DNA from: Alsobacter sp040380755
GTDB lineage: Bacteria; Pseudomonadota; Alphaproteobacteria; Rhizobiales; Beijerinckiaceae
Length of the DNA stretch: 20,504 nucleotides
Assembly (NCBI GenBank): GCA_040380755.1
Contig: JBEIIL010000063.1
Span: 1-20,504, forward strand
Direction of reading: 5' to 3'
A model generated the notes under the pieces. The model was not told the DNA's origin. It ran no database searches and saw only the letters and a list, made by a program, of their open reading frames with translations. Positions within the stretch are counted from its first letter, which is position 1. Every line of letters begins with the position of its first letter. The translations under genes and the position numbers were made by a program. Shown here one piece after another: positions 1-6,597 of this stretch.

Positions 1-135
1 AAGTGCCTGCAACGGCGAAGCCAGAAGAACCGTCGCATGAGCTGGGCGTGGTTCGAGGCTGTGACCGAGCATCTTCCCCTGCCGCTCCCGCGCATCACTC
101 ACCCCTGGACGCCCAGGAGGACGGCATGCGGGTGA
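1..135 (+). CDS. Group II intron reverse transcriptase/maturase, C-terminal fragment
   Basis: Reading frame 1 is open from the window edge to a TGA at 133-135 and gives 44 residues. They include RRSQKNRRMSWAWFEAV, and a proline-rich LPLPLPRITHPW. This resembles the extreme C-terminus of bacterial group II intron proteins, where a basic RRRSQK-like segment, an aromatic MSW..F helix and a P-R-hydrophobic-H-P-W ending follow the maturase and DNA-binding regions. The protein would reverse-transcribe and help splice its own intron RNA. The gene is 5'-truncated by the window edge, so the catalytic YADD region is not visible. The match to domain V just downstream makes the assignment firm, although the fragment alone would be weak evidence. 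Confidence 0.7.
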   Translation, partial: KCLQRRSQKNRRMSWAWFEAVTEHLPLPLPRITHPWTPRRTACG

Positions 136-145
136 CTTCCAGGAG

Positions 146-178
146 GAGCCGGGTGCGGGAGAGCCGCATGCCCGGATC
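146..178 (+). ncRNA. Group II intron domain V
   Basis: The lower helix is GAGCCGGG (146-153) against CCCGGATC (171-178). The upper helix is TGCGG (154-158) against CCGCA (164-168), closed by a GAGAG loop (159-163). A two-base bulge TG (169-170) sits on the 3' side. This is the standard domain V shape: a roughly 34-nt hairpin starting GAGCC, with the AGC catalytic triad at positions 2-4 and a 3' two-base bulge. One G-A opposition replaces the usual G-U in the lower helix, which could mean some decay or natural variation. Confidence 0.72.
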
Positions 179-213
179 TGTGAGGGCGAAGCCGAATGGC
201 CGAGCTACTCGAC

Positions 214-396
214 CACGACCCACGCAGTCCGTCGTTCGCGCGCGTAACCTGCCAGAACGGCGACCGCGCCACGCGATGAGGACATGCCGGCTTGGCATCG
301 CCTGTCCTTGACGCGTCACGCGGTTAGGGCACCTTGCAGCCGGGTTCGACTGGCCGGGTGGCGGCCGGTGCCCGCCATGACCGGAGGTTGCCTGCC
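214..396. other. Intergenic region downstream of the intron
   Basis: No reading frame here has a convincing start, ribosome binding site or codon bias. A small imperfect stem is possible around 280-307 (GGACA/TGTCC outside TGCC/GGCA), but nothing follows it that would make it a clear terminator. The region should contain the intron's 3' exon and the promoter of the small secreted protein that starts at 397. Confidence 0.4.
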
Positions 397-627
397 ATGT
401 TGTCTCTGCCTCGATTTGCCCTCATCGCCACGCTGGTGGTCCTGTCGGGTTCTGCGATGGCCCAGTCGGGTCCCTCGCAACAGGAGCAGGCCGCGTGCCG
501 CTCCGATGCGATCAAGCTGTGTCCGTCCTTCGTCGGCAAGCCGCCGGAGATGAATGCCTGCCTGCGGGCCAACAAGAACCAGCTCTCCGACGGCTGCCGC
601 AAGGTCGTCGAGGCGCGCGGCGGCTGA
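397..627 (+). CDS. Small exported cysteine-rich-repeat protein
   Basis: The 76-residue product begins with a signal peptide (MLSLPRFALIATLVV core, probable cleavage after AMA, about residue 22). It then carries one cysteine-rich repeat: CRSDAIKLC, a spacer, NACLRANKNQLSDGC. The spacing of four cysteines with the (S/T)DGC-K ending resembles the GLG1/cysteine-rich FGF-receptor repeat found in many short periplasmic proteins of Alphaproteobacteria. Function is unknown. The start at 397 is preferred over an in-frame ATG at 334 because GGAGG at 383-387 lies nine bases upstream and the signal peptide starts there. A GC-rich hairpin follows the stop. Confidence 0.75.
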   Translation: MLSLPRFALIATLVVLSGSAMAQSGPSQQEQAACRSDAIKLCPSFVGKPPEMNACLRANKNQLSDGCRKVVEARGG

Positions 628-630
628 CCG

Positions 631-647
631 CCCGGCTGCGCGCCGGG
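631..647. terminator. Hairpin between convergent genes
   Basis: CCCGGC (631-636) and GCCGGG (642-647) form a six-pair stem with a TGCGC loop. It sits exactly between the stop codons of the convergent genes ending at 627 and 649. There is no long T-tract, so efficient intrinsic termination is inferred from position only. Confidence 0.45.
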
Positions 648-648
648 G

Positions 649-1008
649 TTACACCTTGGCGCGCACCGATCCGAAGGCCACCACCGACCCGAGCTTGTTC
701 TCCGGCGAGAACTGCGCAGTCAGCGTCATGCGCGATGAGCGAGCCGGTTGTGTAGGCGCCAGTGTAGCATCCAGGCGGGCAAAATTCGCCCGCAGCAGGT
801 CGGCCGAAATGGGCATGTAGCCGGGAACGCCCCGGCCAGCCTGGTCGAGGCAATTGGCAATACCCTTCCAGGTCAGTCCCAGAGCCCGCAATTCGGCGAA
901 CCGCGAGACATGTCGTTTCATGATCCGGCGCAATGGTACCTGCACGCCGCCAGGCGTCAGGTCCGCAACGAACATCTGGGCCCAGCCCTCCAGCTCGTCC
1001 CGTTTCAT
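649..1008 (-). CDS. Hypothetical protein, possible helix-turn-helix
   Basis: The 119-residue product is supported by a good ribosome binding site: reading 5' of the start, GAGGTG lies five bases before the ATG at 1008. I do not recognise a named family. Residues about 38-80 contain ELRALGLTWKGIANCLDQAG and, after a short loop, PISADLLRANFARL. This looks like a two-helix DNA-recognition arrangement seen in small plasmid- or phage-related regulators that ask how a protein binds a target in steps of two helices. The C-terminal third is serine- and valine-rich without clear structure. A DNA-binding role is inference only. It is transcribed away from the chemoreceptor-like gene, and a TTAAC-containing segment lies just upstream. 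Confidence 0.6.
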   Translation of the reverse strand: MKRDELEGWAQMFVADLTPGGVQVPLRRIMKRHVSRFAELRALGLTWKGIANCLDQAGRGVPGYMPISADLLRANFARLDATLAPTQPARSSRMTLTAQFSPENKLGSVVAFGSVRAKV

Positions 1009-1207
1009 CTCGGCACCTCTTTGTGTTCATGGATTGCCGGACGGTAACGAAGGTTAACGCCGACCCGCCTCTGCGGTCTTGATCTGTATACTCAATACGC
1101 TGGTTTCAACTTGTCTGCTCGGTAACCTCTTGTTAGCCTTACCTGGAAGGTATTTTCTCGGGCATGGGGTGAAGACAGGCGCACCGGGTTGTTTAAAGTT
1201 CAGCTTT
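1009..1207. promoter_or_regulatory. Divergent intergenic region
   Basis: This gap separates the minus-strand 119-residue gene from the chemoreceptor-like gene and is clearly more AT-rich than its flanks. It holds GGTAACGAAGGTTAACG near 1043-1059 and a short inverted repeat GGTAA (1121-1125)/TTACC (1139-1143). It probably contains two divergent promoters. I cannot point to convincing -35/-10 elements. An in-frame ATG at 1079 would extend the downstream protein by 43 residues through this region, but base composition argues against that. Confidence 0.35.
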
Positions 1208-2044
1208 ATGAATGCAGGCATTCTGATCGGGTCGAAGGACCTCGACGGGAATGTCTCGCCTTTTGCCAACCTGTCCCAGCGCCTGTTCGCGGCCTCTGCC
1301 GCCGTGCTCGTCATCGCCAGCTCCGGCGGCCTTGTGGGCTATTGGGTGCTGGGCCGCACGGCGACAGGCATCACCGTCCTGCAGGACGCTGCGGCCGTCG
1401 AGAGGGCCGCGGCCGATGCCGCAACGACAACGACCAACGGGCCGGTATCGCTGAACCGCTTCCGGGCCGAAGGCGACGCCACCGTCGCCGGCGTGGCCGA
1501 GGTCATGGGCCGCATTGAGCCGTCGTCGGGCCGCATTGCGGCGATCCTCGACGTCATCAACGAGATCGCCTTCCAGACCAACCTGCTGGCGCTGAACGCT
1601 GCGGTCGATGCGGCGCGGGCCGGGGAGGCCGGGCGCGGCTTTGCCGTCGTCGCCACCGAGGTCCGTCTGCTCGCCCAGCGCTCTGGCGACGCCGCCAAGG
1701 ACATTGCCAGCCTGATCAAAGTGAGCCAGGGCGAGGTCCAGGCCGGCTCGGCGCGGGCCCGCGACGCCGCCGGCGTACTGGCCCGTATCGTCGGCGCGTC
1801 GACGGAGGTGGTCCAGACCATCCGCAGCATTTCGGGCGCGTCGCAGGTCCAGGCCGTCAGTCTGGACGCGCTGAACAGCGCCATCGTCCACCTCGACGAT
1901 GCCACCCGTCAGAATGCGGCGCTGGCCGAGGAGAGCGCTGCCGCAGCCACAACCCTGACGGGCAAGGTCGGCGAGCTCAACGACCTGGTGTCCACCTTCG
2001 TCACCGCTGCACCCCCGCCTGGGGCCCGCTGCCGTGCAGCCTGA
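1208..2044 (+). CDS. Truncated methyl-accepting chemotaxis-like protein
   Basis: The 278-residue product has one membrane segment (residues about 27-46) and a chemoreceptor signalling hairpin at about 110-170. The near-invariant tip reads EIAFQTNLLALNAAV, then ARAGEAGRGFAVVA and EVRLLAQRS. In intact receptors this tip binds CheA and CheW and is preceded by a periplasmic sensor, a HAMP domain and a long adaptation helix. Here there is no sensor or HAMP, and only about 70 residues separate the membrane segment from the tip, against roughly 125 on the returning side. A simple antiparallel bundle therefore cannot be fully paired. It is either a decayed receptor or a minimal one. No clear ribosome binding site precedes 1208. 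A start at 1079 would add a second hydrophobic stretch. Confidence 0.65.
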   Translation: MNAGILIGSKDLDGNVSPFANLSQRLFAASAAVLVIASSGGLVGYWVLGRTATGITVLQDAAAVERAAADAATTTTNGPVSLNRFRAEGDATVAGVAEVMGRIEPSSGRIAAILDVINEIAFQTNLLALNAAVDAARAGEAGRGFAVVATEVRLLAQRSGDAAKDIASLIKVSQGEVQAGSARARDAAGVLARIVGASTEVVQTIRSISGASQVQAVSLDALNSAIVHLDDATRQNAALAEESAAAATTLTGKVGELNDLVSTFVTAAPPPGARCRAA

Positions 2045-2092
2045 GGCTGACGCGGTCTTGTCCGCTCGGTCCGACGCTTGGTTCGCTCAGGC
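2039..2092. terminator. Possible bidirectional terminator between convergent genes
   Basis: GCCTGAG (2039-2045) and CTCAGGC (2086-2092) form a seven-base inverted repeat. It includes the stop codons of both the chemoreceptor-like gene and sctV. The loop holds a smaller GCGG/CCGC stem. The symmetry around two converging genes suggests termination, but the loop is long and there is no T-tract. Confidence 0.3.
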
Positions 2093-4066
2093 CGCGGCCT
2101 GGGCCGCCGGCGTCGGCCGGGTCGACAGCGTGCCGAGCGGGCGGGGCTGGAACTCGGCCACGAGCTCGGCATAGCTCAGCACCGGCAGGTCGATGCCGTG
2201 GGTGGCCATGAACTGCCGCAACCGGCGGCGCACATCCCCGGCGGTGAGCACCACAGGCCGACCGGCACCGGCGGACATGGCGCGCAGCTGCGCGACAATC
2301 GTGACGGCCGCCCCTTGGTCGGCGCTCGGCGTCTTGCCGGAGGCTCCGCCACGAAAAAAGTCCTCGACGTCCGGACCGGCGATGATCGCCCGGATCGTGC
2401 CGTCGGCCTCGCTCAGCGCGTGACAGATCTGCCGGCGCAAGGCGAGGCGGATCTGGTCCGCCGCGGCGTCAGGGTCGCTCTCGCGCGCGGCGTGATGCAG
2501 CAGAGCCTCCAAGATCAGGCGGCGCTGCGACAGCGACACATACTCGTCGAGCAGCCGGCGCAGCACCTCGACCATGTGCAGCAAAGGCACGGACTGCTGC
2601 ACGTCGCCGACCAGCGGACCGAGTTCGGCCCTGGCGTCCTCCAGCCAGCGCGCCGCCTCCGGCAGTCCGAACTGCCGCGCGGCGAACCGCCCCTGGATGT
2701 CGGCGAGCACGCCGGCCAGCTGCTGCGGGTCACTGAGCACGGCGCCATCGATCCGGGCAACGGGAACACCGTCGACTTCAACGGTTCCGATGCCCCCGCT
2801 GCCTGCAGGGTCGCGCAAAAATCCCGGTGGTGGCACGGCAAAGCCGAGCCGGCCGGACAGAAGAGAGGACGAAGCGTCAAGCGCGCCGGCGAGGCCGAGC
2901 CGCTCGAGCGCATCGGCGTCGGCCGCGCCGAGGCGGACCGTCACCGCGTGGGCGAGACCGGCGACGGGAAGCGGCCGGGCCGTCTGCCGGACGTCGGATG
3001 ACGCCAGACCGACGGCGGCATCGACCGTGGCTGGAGTCTGAGACGAAGCCGGTGTGGCAACGTCCGGCGTCGCCTGCAACGCAGCGAGCGCCCTGGCCCG
3101 CCCGCGCTGGGCAAACACCGCACCGCCCACCATGAGGGCGCCGATGATGAGAAAGGTGAGGGTCGGAAAGCCCGGGACGGCAGCCAGGGCCGTCACGAAC
3201 ACGCCGGTGATGATCACGGCCCGGGGCTCTGCCACCAGCTGCCGCGCAATGTCGACACCCAGTGAGCCGTTCTCCTCGGTGATGACCCGCGTCACCACCG
3301 TGCCGGCCGCCACAGCCAGGAACATCGACGGGATCTGGGCGACGAGACCGTCGCCGATCGACAGCAGCGAGTAGAGCTTGGCGGCTTCGCCCAGACTCAT
3401 TCCTTTCTGCAGCGTCCCGATGGCGATGCCGCCGAACAGGTTGACAACCACCACGAGCAGCGACGCGATGGCGTCGCCCTTCACGAAGCGCATCGCTCCG
3501 TCCATGGCGCCGAAGAACTGGCTTTCCTTCTCCAGAGTGAGCCGGCGGCGCCGGGCCTCTTCCTTGGTGATCTCGCCATTGCGGAAGTCGCTGTCGATGG
3601 ACAGCTGCTTGCCCGGCAGCGCGTCGAGCGTGAAGCGCGCGCCGACTTCGGCGACGCGCTCGGCGCCCTTGGTGATGACGATGAACTGGACGATGGCGAC
3701 GATCAGGAACACCACCATGCCGACGACGACATTGCCGGCGACGACAAAATTGCCGAAGCCCTGGATGATGTGTCCTGCATCGCCATGGGCGAGGATCATG
3801 CGGGTGGTCGACACGGTCAGCGCCAGCCTGAACACCGTTGTCACCAGAAGGATCGACGGGAAGGTGGACAGGTCCAGCGTGCTGCGCAGATAGGTGGCCG
3901 CCAGGAGGATCGTCAGCGACAGCGCCATGTTGATGGCCAGCAGCACGTCGATGAGGGCAGGCGGCAGTGGCAGCACCAGCATGCCGACGACGACGACGAA
4001 GAAGCTCGCGAAGACGATGTCCTGCCGGCCCGAGGCCGCCTGCAGCACCCGCGACAGCATGTCCAT
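2087..4066 (-). CDS. sctV: Type III secretion export gate protein SctV (RhcV/FlhA family)
   Basis: The 659-residue protein matches the FlhA/SctV family, which forms the nonameric export gate of the inner-membrane platform. It engages chaperone-substrate complexes and is thought to use proton motive force. Residues 1-325 contain about eight membrane segments. The family signature in the cytoplasmic loop is present at 137-154, RVAEVGARFTLDALPGKQ. From about 360 to 659 is the soluble cytoplasmic ring domain. The length is slightly below the usual 680-700, mainly through a short linker near 325-360. It starts two bases after the sctD stop, so the two form an operon. The same sctD-sctV pairing occurs in rhizobia (y4yQ-y4yR). 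The FlhA paralogue is unlikely given the neighbouring type III genes. Confidence 0.95.
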   Translation of the reverse strand: MDMLSRVLQAASGRQDIVFASFFVVVVGMLVLPLPPALIDVLLAINMALSLTILLAATYLRSTLDLSTFPSILLVTTVFRLALTVSTTRMILAHGDAGHIIQGFGNFVVAGNVVVGMVVFLIVAIVQFIVITKGAERVAEVGARFTLDALPGKQLSIDSDFRNGEITKEEARRRRLTLEKESQFFGAMDGAMRFVKGDAIASLLVVVVNLFGGIAIGTLQKGMSLGEAAKLYSLLSIGDGLVAQIPSMFLAVAAGTVVTRVITEENGSLGVDIARQLVAEPRAVIITGVFVTALAAVPGFPTLTFLIIGALMVGGAVFAQRGRARALAALQATPDVATPASSQTPATVDAAVGLASSDVRQTARPLPVAGLAHAVTVRLGAADADALERLGLAGALDASSSLLSGRLGFAVPPPGFLRDPAGSGGIGTVEVDGVPVARIDGAVLSDPQQLAGVLADIQGRFAARQFGLPEAARWLEDARAELGPLVGDVQQSVPLLHMVEVLRRLLDEYVSLSQRRLILEALLHHAARESDPDAAADQIRLALRRQICHALSEADGTIRAIIAGPDVEDFFRGGASGKTPSADQGAAVTIVAQLRAMSAGAGRPVVLTAGDVRRRLRQFMATHGIDLPVLSYAELVAEFQPRPLGTLSTRPTPAAQAAA

Positions 4067-4068
4067 GC

Positions 4069-5091
4069 TCAGAACCTCAGCGTTTCCTCGAGCCCGTCAC
4101 GGACGAAGCGGGCGGAATCCTCGTCGATGCCGGCCACCAGCGTGCCGTCCGGCAGCCGGTCGCCAATTCCGTAGTGCCGACCGTCCCGTCCCACCACCAG
4201 CTTGCGCGGCGACAGCAGCACGGCTGCCACCTGGGCGGCGGCCGGTCCGTCCTGCAGCGTCAGCTCGGCGATCACCGGCACCGCATTGCGCTTGCGCACC
4301 CCGGCGATCACATCCTGCACCCGGGCGCCTTCCTCGGGCGTGATGCGTCCACGCAGCACCACCGCATTGTCGCGCACCTGCACCTGGCCCTTGTCGCCGA
4401 GCCAGCCGCCGGAGACCTGCCGGTTGAGGTCGCGTGCCGCGCGCTCCGCTGCCGGTCCACTGTCGGCCGCGAGCCGTTCCAGCCCGCCCAGCACCGCCTG
4501 CGTCATGCGCCAGCCGCCAAACCCCATGGCGGCGAGCGCGGCAGCCAGCAGCATCAGCACCACCGGCATCCGAAGCCGCGCCGGGATCGGCTGCGGGGAC
4601 GGCCGGGTGATGCGCATCCCGGTCGGGATCGGCAGCATCGGAACCTTGGGCGCCGGAGCAGTGACTTCCGCCGGCTGCTCGAGACAGGATAGCGCCAGCT
4701 CGAGCGACCCGACGCTGACAATGGCCCGGTCGCCGGCGGGAACCGGCACGCCGACGGGCAGTGTTCGATCCCGCAGCCGCAGGCCCGGCACGAGCGGCAC
4801 GACCGTGATGGTGCCGAAGGGGCCGTGGCTCTCGAGCCGCAGCAGCAGGACTTCTGGCTCGGCCAGCGCCGGCAGGACGAGATCGGCGCTGATCGCGTTG
4901 CCGACCACGAACTCGCCCTCGCCGAGATGGCGTGTCGCGCCGCCGCCGGGACCCGACACGGTGACGCTGAAGCGCGGACCCAGACGCGGCTCCACCATGG
5001 TCTCGTCGTCGACACCTGCATCCGCCATGTCCGCTGTCGGTCGGAACCGGTCGAAGGCTTTGCGCAGCGGCGCGAGGTCGATCGGCGTCAT
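4069..5091 (-). CDS. sctD: Type III secretion inner-membrane ring protein SctD
   Basis: The 340-residue product has the SctD architecture. An N-terminal cytoplasmic FHA-like beta domain spans about residues 40-138 and lacks the phosphothreonine-binding SRxH residues. A proline-rich linker leads to one membrane helix at about 175-194. The periplasmic part (about 215-340) holds a BON-like module around GWLGDKGQVQVRDNAVVLRG and a second small domain. SctD forms the outer of the two inner-membrane rings around SctJ and contacts the secretin. It is the first gene of a two-gene minus-strand unit with sctV. Its start at 5091 is not preceded by a strong ribosome binding site. It lies back to back with sctC1, its predicted structural partner. 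Confidence 0.85.
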   Translation of the reverse strand: MTPIDLAPLRKAFDRFRPTADMADAGVDDETMVEPRLGPRFSVTVSGPGGGATRHLGEGEFVVGNAISADLVLPALAEPEVLLLRLESHGPFGTITVVPLVPGLRLRDRTLPVGVPVPAGDRAIVSVGSLELALSCLEQPAEVTAPAPKVPMLPIPTGMRITRPSPQPIPARLRMPVVLMLLAAALAAMGFGGWRMTQAVLGGLERLAADSGPAAERAARDLNRQVSGGWLGDKGQVQVRDNAVVLRGRITPEEGARVQDVIAGVRKRNAVPVIAELTLQDGPAAAQVAAVLLSPRKLVVGRDGRHYGIGDRLPDGTLVAGIDEDSARFVRDGLEETLRF

Positions 5092-5224
5092 CGCTCATCC
5101 ATGGCGGCGCAGGCGCAGCGGCGCGCCCGTCGCAACTCATCAATAAAAGTTAATGGCTAAGTCATCGTTAACCTGCTGGTCACCATACTGATGGGGTGCC
5201 AAAGCTGGCGCGCCTGGCCGATCC
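5092..5224. promoter_or_regulatory. Divergent promoter region of the type III locus
   Basis: These 133 bases separate the divergent sctD-sctV and sctC1-sctQ units, so both must start here. An AT-rich island at 5137-5172 contains GTTAA (5149-5153) and TTAAC (5168-5172), an inverted repeat with a 14-base spacer. The right copy also reads GTTAAC. Two TTAA cores 18 bases apart could be a dimer-binding site. The spacing does not match the TTAA-N7-TTAA of CtrA. I see no clear tts box of the rhizobial TtsI type. Confidence 0.4.
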
Positions 5225-5842
5225 ATGACCCGATTTAGCTTGACCCTCACCAGAGCCGTCCTTGCCGTCGCTGCCGGCGCCGTTCTTCTGGGCGCGCCCG
5301 CGCGGTCCGCCGAGATTTGCCCCGGCCCCGCGGAGCGCGCCGTGGCCGAGCCGGGTGCCGACTGGTCGGCCCGGTCGGTACGCCTGGCGGTGCTGGAGCA
5401 GCCTCTGTCCGCCACGCTTCAGGATCTCGGCACGCTGACAGGCTTTTCCATGTCGGTTGGGACCCGCATCAAGGGCGTGCTGCGCCGTACCCGCATCGAT
5501 GGCCCCCTGCGGGAGGTGCTCGGTGGCTTGGCGACGGCCCACGGGCTCGTCTGGTTCGGCGACGGGCGCCAGCTTGCCGTCGTCTCGTCCGACGAAACGG
5601 TGCAGCGCTTTCTGACCGTCCCGGGGGTTCGCGAGAGCCAGATCTGTTCCGCGCTGCAGCGGTTTCGCGTGGTTGGAGATGGGCTTGAGCTCGCGATTGA
5701 CGAGCGCAGCGGTGTCGTCCGTGTCGCCGGGCCGCCGGCCTTCGTCACCCTGGTGGAGACCCTCGCCGGCGGGGACGGGCCCCGCGTTATGCCTTCGGAA
5801 GGCATCACGGTAATCAAGTTTGGAGTAAAAACTTCAAATTAG
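5225..5842 (+). CDS. sctC1: Type III secretion secretin N-terminal half SctC1 (RhcC1/NolW-like)
   Basis: The 205-residue product has a signal peptide (about 1-29, ending in RSA). An N0-type domain follows at about 45-120 (LEQPLSATLQDLGTLTGF, later RIDGPLREVLGGLA). An N1-like domain lies at about 125-190. The protein then ends in GVKTSN, before any N2/N3 or beta-barrel secretin core. A full SctC is over 500 residues. In rhizobia the secretin is split into a short RhcC1 (NolW, about 230 residues) and a separate RhcC2 carrying the pore, and this protein matches the first. It would sit in the periplasm beneath the outer-membrane ring. No pore-forming half is present in the window. I see no secretin-like sequence after the stop, so it is not a simple frameshift. 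Confidence 0.82.
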   Translation: MTRFSLTLTRAVLAVAAGAVLLGAPARSAEICPGPAERAVAEPGADWSARSVRLAVLEQPLSATLQDLGTLTGFSMSVGTRIKGVLRRTRIDGPLREVLGGLATAHGLVWFGDGRQLAVVSSDETVQRFLTVPGVRESQICSALQRFRVVGDGLELAIDERSGVVRVAGPPAFVTLVETLAGGDGPRVMPSEGITVIKFGVKTSN

Positions 5843-5925
5843 CTCGCGTGTACTTATCATCAGCTCCCAAGGACCGCGCCAGTCCGCCACTTGACGATCT
5901 GAATGATCCCACAAGGGAGTTGCCG

Positions 5926-6111
5926 ATGACCGAGATCGCTTCGACCAACGCTGCCACGTCCCAGACCGCCACCGCCGCCATCAGCGAGGATGACGCCGCC
6001 CGTGCTGCGTTCGAGGCGGCGCTGGAGGCCGCCGTGCCGGTGGCAGGGCAGCTGCTGCAGTCGATGCAGCTGCCCGAGGCCATGCGCGCCATGCGCGAGA
6101 GCGCCTGCTAG
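5926..6111 (+). CDS. Small type III locus protein, unknown
   Basis: The 61-residue product has a Ser/Thr/Ala-rich start (MTEIASTNAATSQTA) and an amphipathic alanine-rich helix (about 20-58), and ends in a cysteine. AAGGGAG at 5913-5919 lies six bases before the ATG, which fixes this start. An upstream in-frame ATG at 5848 lacks such support. It ends three bases before the sctI start, so both are probably co-translated. The position between the secretin half and the inner rod, the small size and the unstructured N-terminus would suit a secreted component such as the needle subunit (SctF/NopA). However, I do not see the SctF family pattern, and a chaperone or regulator is equally possible. Confidence 0.6.
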   Translation: MTEIASTNAATSQTATAAISEDDAARAAFEAALEAAVPVAGQLLQSMQLPEAMRAMRESAC

Positions 6112-6114
6112 CCC

Positions 6115-6561
6115 ATGCTTGCCGCCGCCATCCCCGCGCCCGTGACCGGCTCGGTCCCGTCGCCATTCGAGCTCCAGTCGGCTGCCCCGCAGCCGCTGCC
6201 GGCGACATCGCAGGCGAATTTCGACGCGACGCTGGCTGCGCGTGAAGCCACGCTTACGCAACCGAACCTTAACGGTAACGCGTCACATTATTTAGGTGTT
6301 CACAAGCCTTGGGAGAGGGTGACCGAAGAAGCGCAGAAACTGATCGACCTTGGCAATGCCGTGGGTCGGTCCGGGCCGCGCATCGTGACCGGGATCGGCA
6401 CGCAGGCGACATTCGGCGGCACGGTGGAAACCGGTGCAGGCACGAACATCGACCTGACATCGCTGAACCGAGCCTACGATTTCGCGATGCGGACCTATCT
6501 GATGTCGAAGGTCGTGTCCGAGGTTTCCAGCGGTCTGAAGTCCCTCTGGCAGGCCCAGTAG
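6115..6561 (+). CDS. sctI: Type III secretion inner rod protein SctI (NolB-like)
   Basis: The 148-residue product has a low-complexity Ala/Pro N-terminus and a variable centre. Its C-terminal helix pair contains LNRAYDFAMRTYLMSKVVSE and ends KSLWQAQ. That tail fits the conserved C-terminus of inner rod/NolB proteins, which polymerise in the periplasm between the export gate and the needle and end in a short helix and a Gln. Rhizobial NolB is about 160 residues and lies directly upstream of nolT (sctJ), as here. The start follows the preceding stop by three bases without an obvious ribosome binding site, so translational coupling is likely. An AT-richer patch occurs near 6266-6300. Confidence 0.72.
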   Translation: MLAAAIPAPVTGSVPSPFELQSAAPQPLPATSQANFDATLAAREATLTQPNLNGNASHYLGVHKPWERVTEEAQKLIDLGNAVGRSGPRIVTGIGTQATFGGTVETGAGTNIDLTSLNRAYDFAMRTYLMSKVVSEVSSGLKSLWQAQ

Positions 6562-6597
6562 CGTTCCGCGCTGCGGGCCCGCGCGTGGTGGGGTCCG

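Larger units (their letters stand above)
1..213 (+). mobile_element. 3' end of a group II intron (5' part outside window)
   Basis: Two independent signals in the correct order identify the 3' portion of a bacterial group II retrointron on the plus strand. First comes the C-terminus of an intron-encoded reverse transcriptase/maturase in frame 1. It is followed 10 bases after its stop by a hairpin with domain V geometry. The segment then ends in CTACTCGAC at 205-213, which fits the AY-ending 3' terminus of such introns. The exact 3' splice site is inferred. Ribozyme domains I-IV and most of the protein lie to the left of the window, so mobility cannot be judged. Confidence 0.72.

Noticed and set aside
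2078..3001. Plus-strand open frame opposite sctV
   Set aside because: It lies across the SctV C-terminal domain, has no ribosome binding site and shows a composition typical of reverse-complement reading.
5092..5224. A tts box or CtrA site controlling the type III genes
   Set aside because: By eye I find no tts box, and the TTAA elements are spaced 18 bases apart, which does not match the TTAA-N7-TTAA CtrA pattern.
5843..5925. Secretin core restored by a frameshift after sctC1
   Set aside because: The bases after the sctC1 stop do not encode secretin-like sequence in any frame, and the next gene has its own ribosome binding site.
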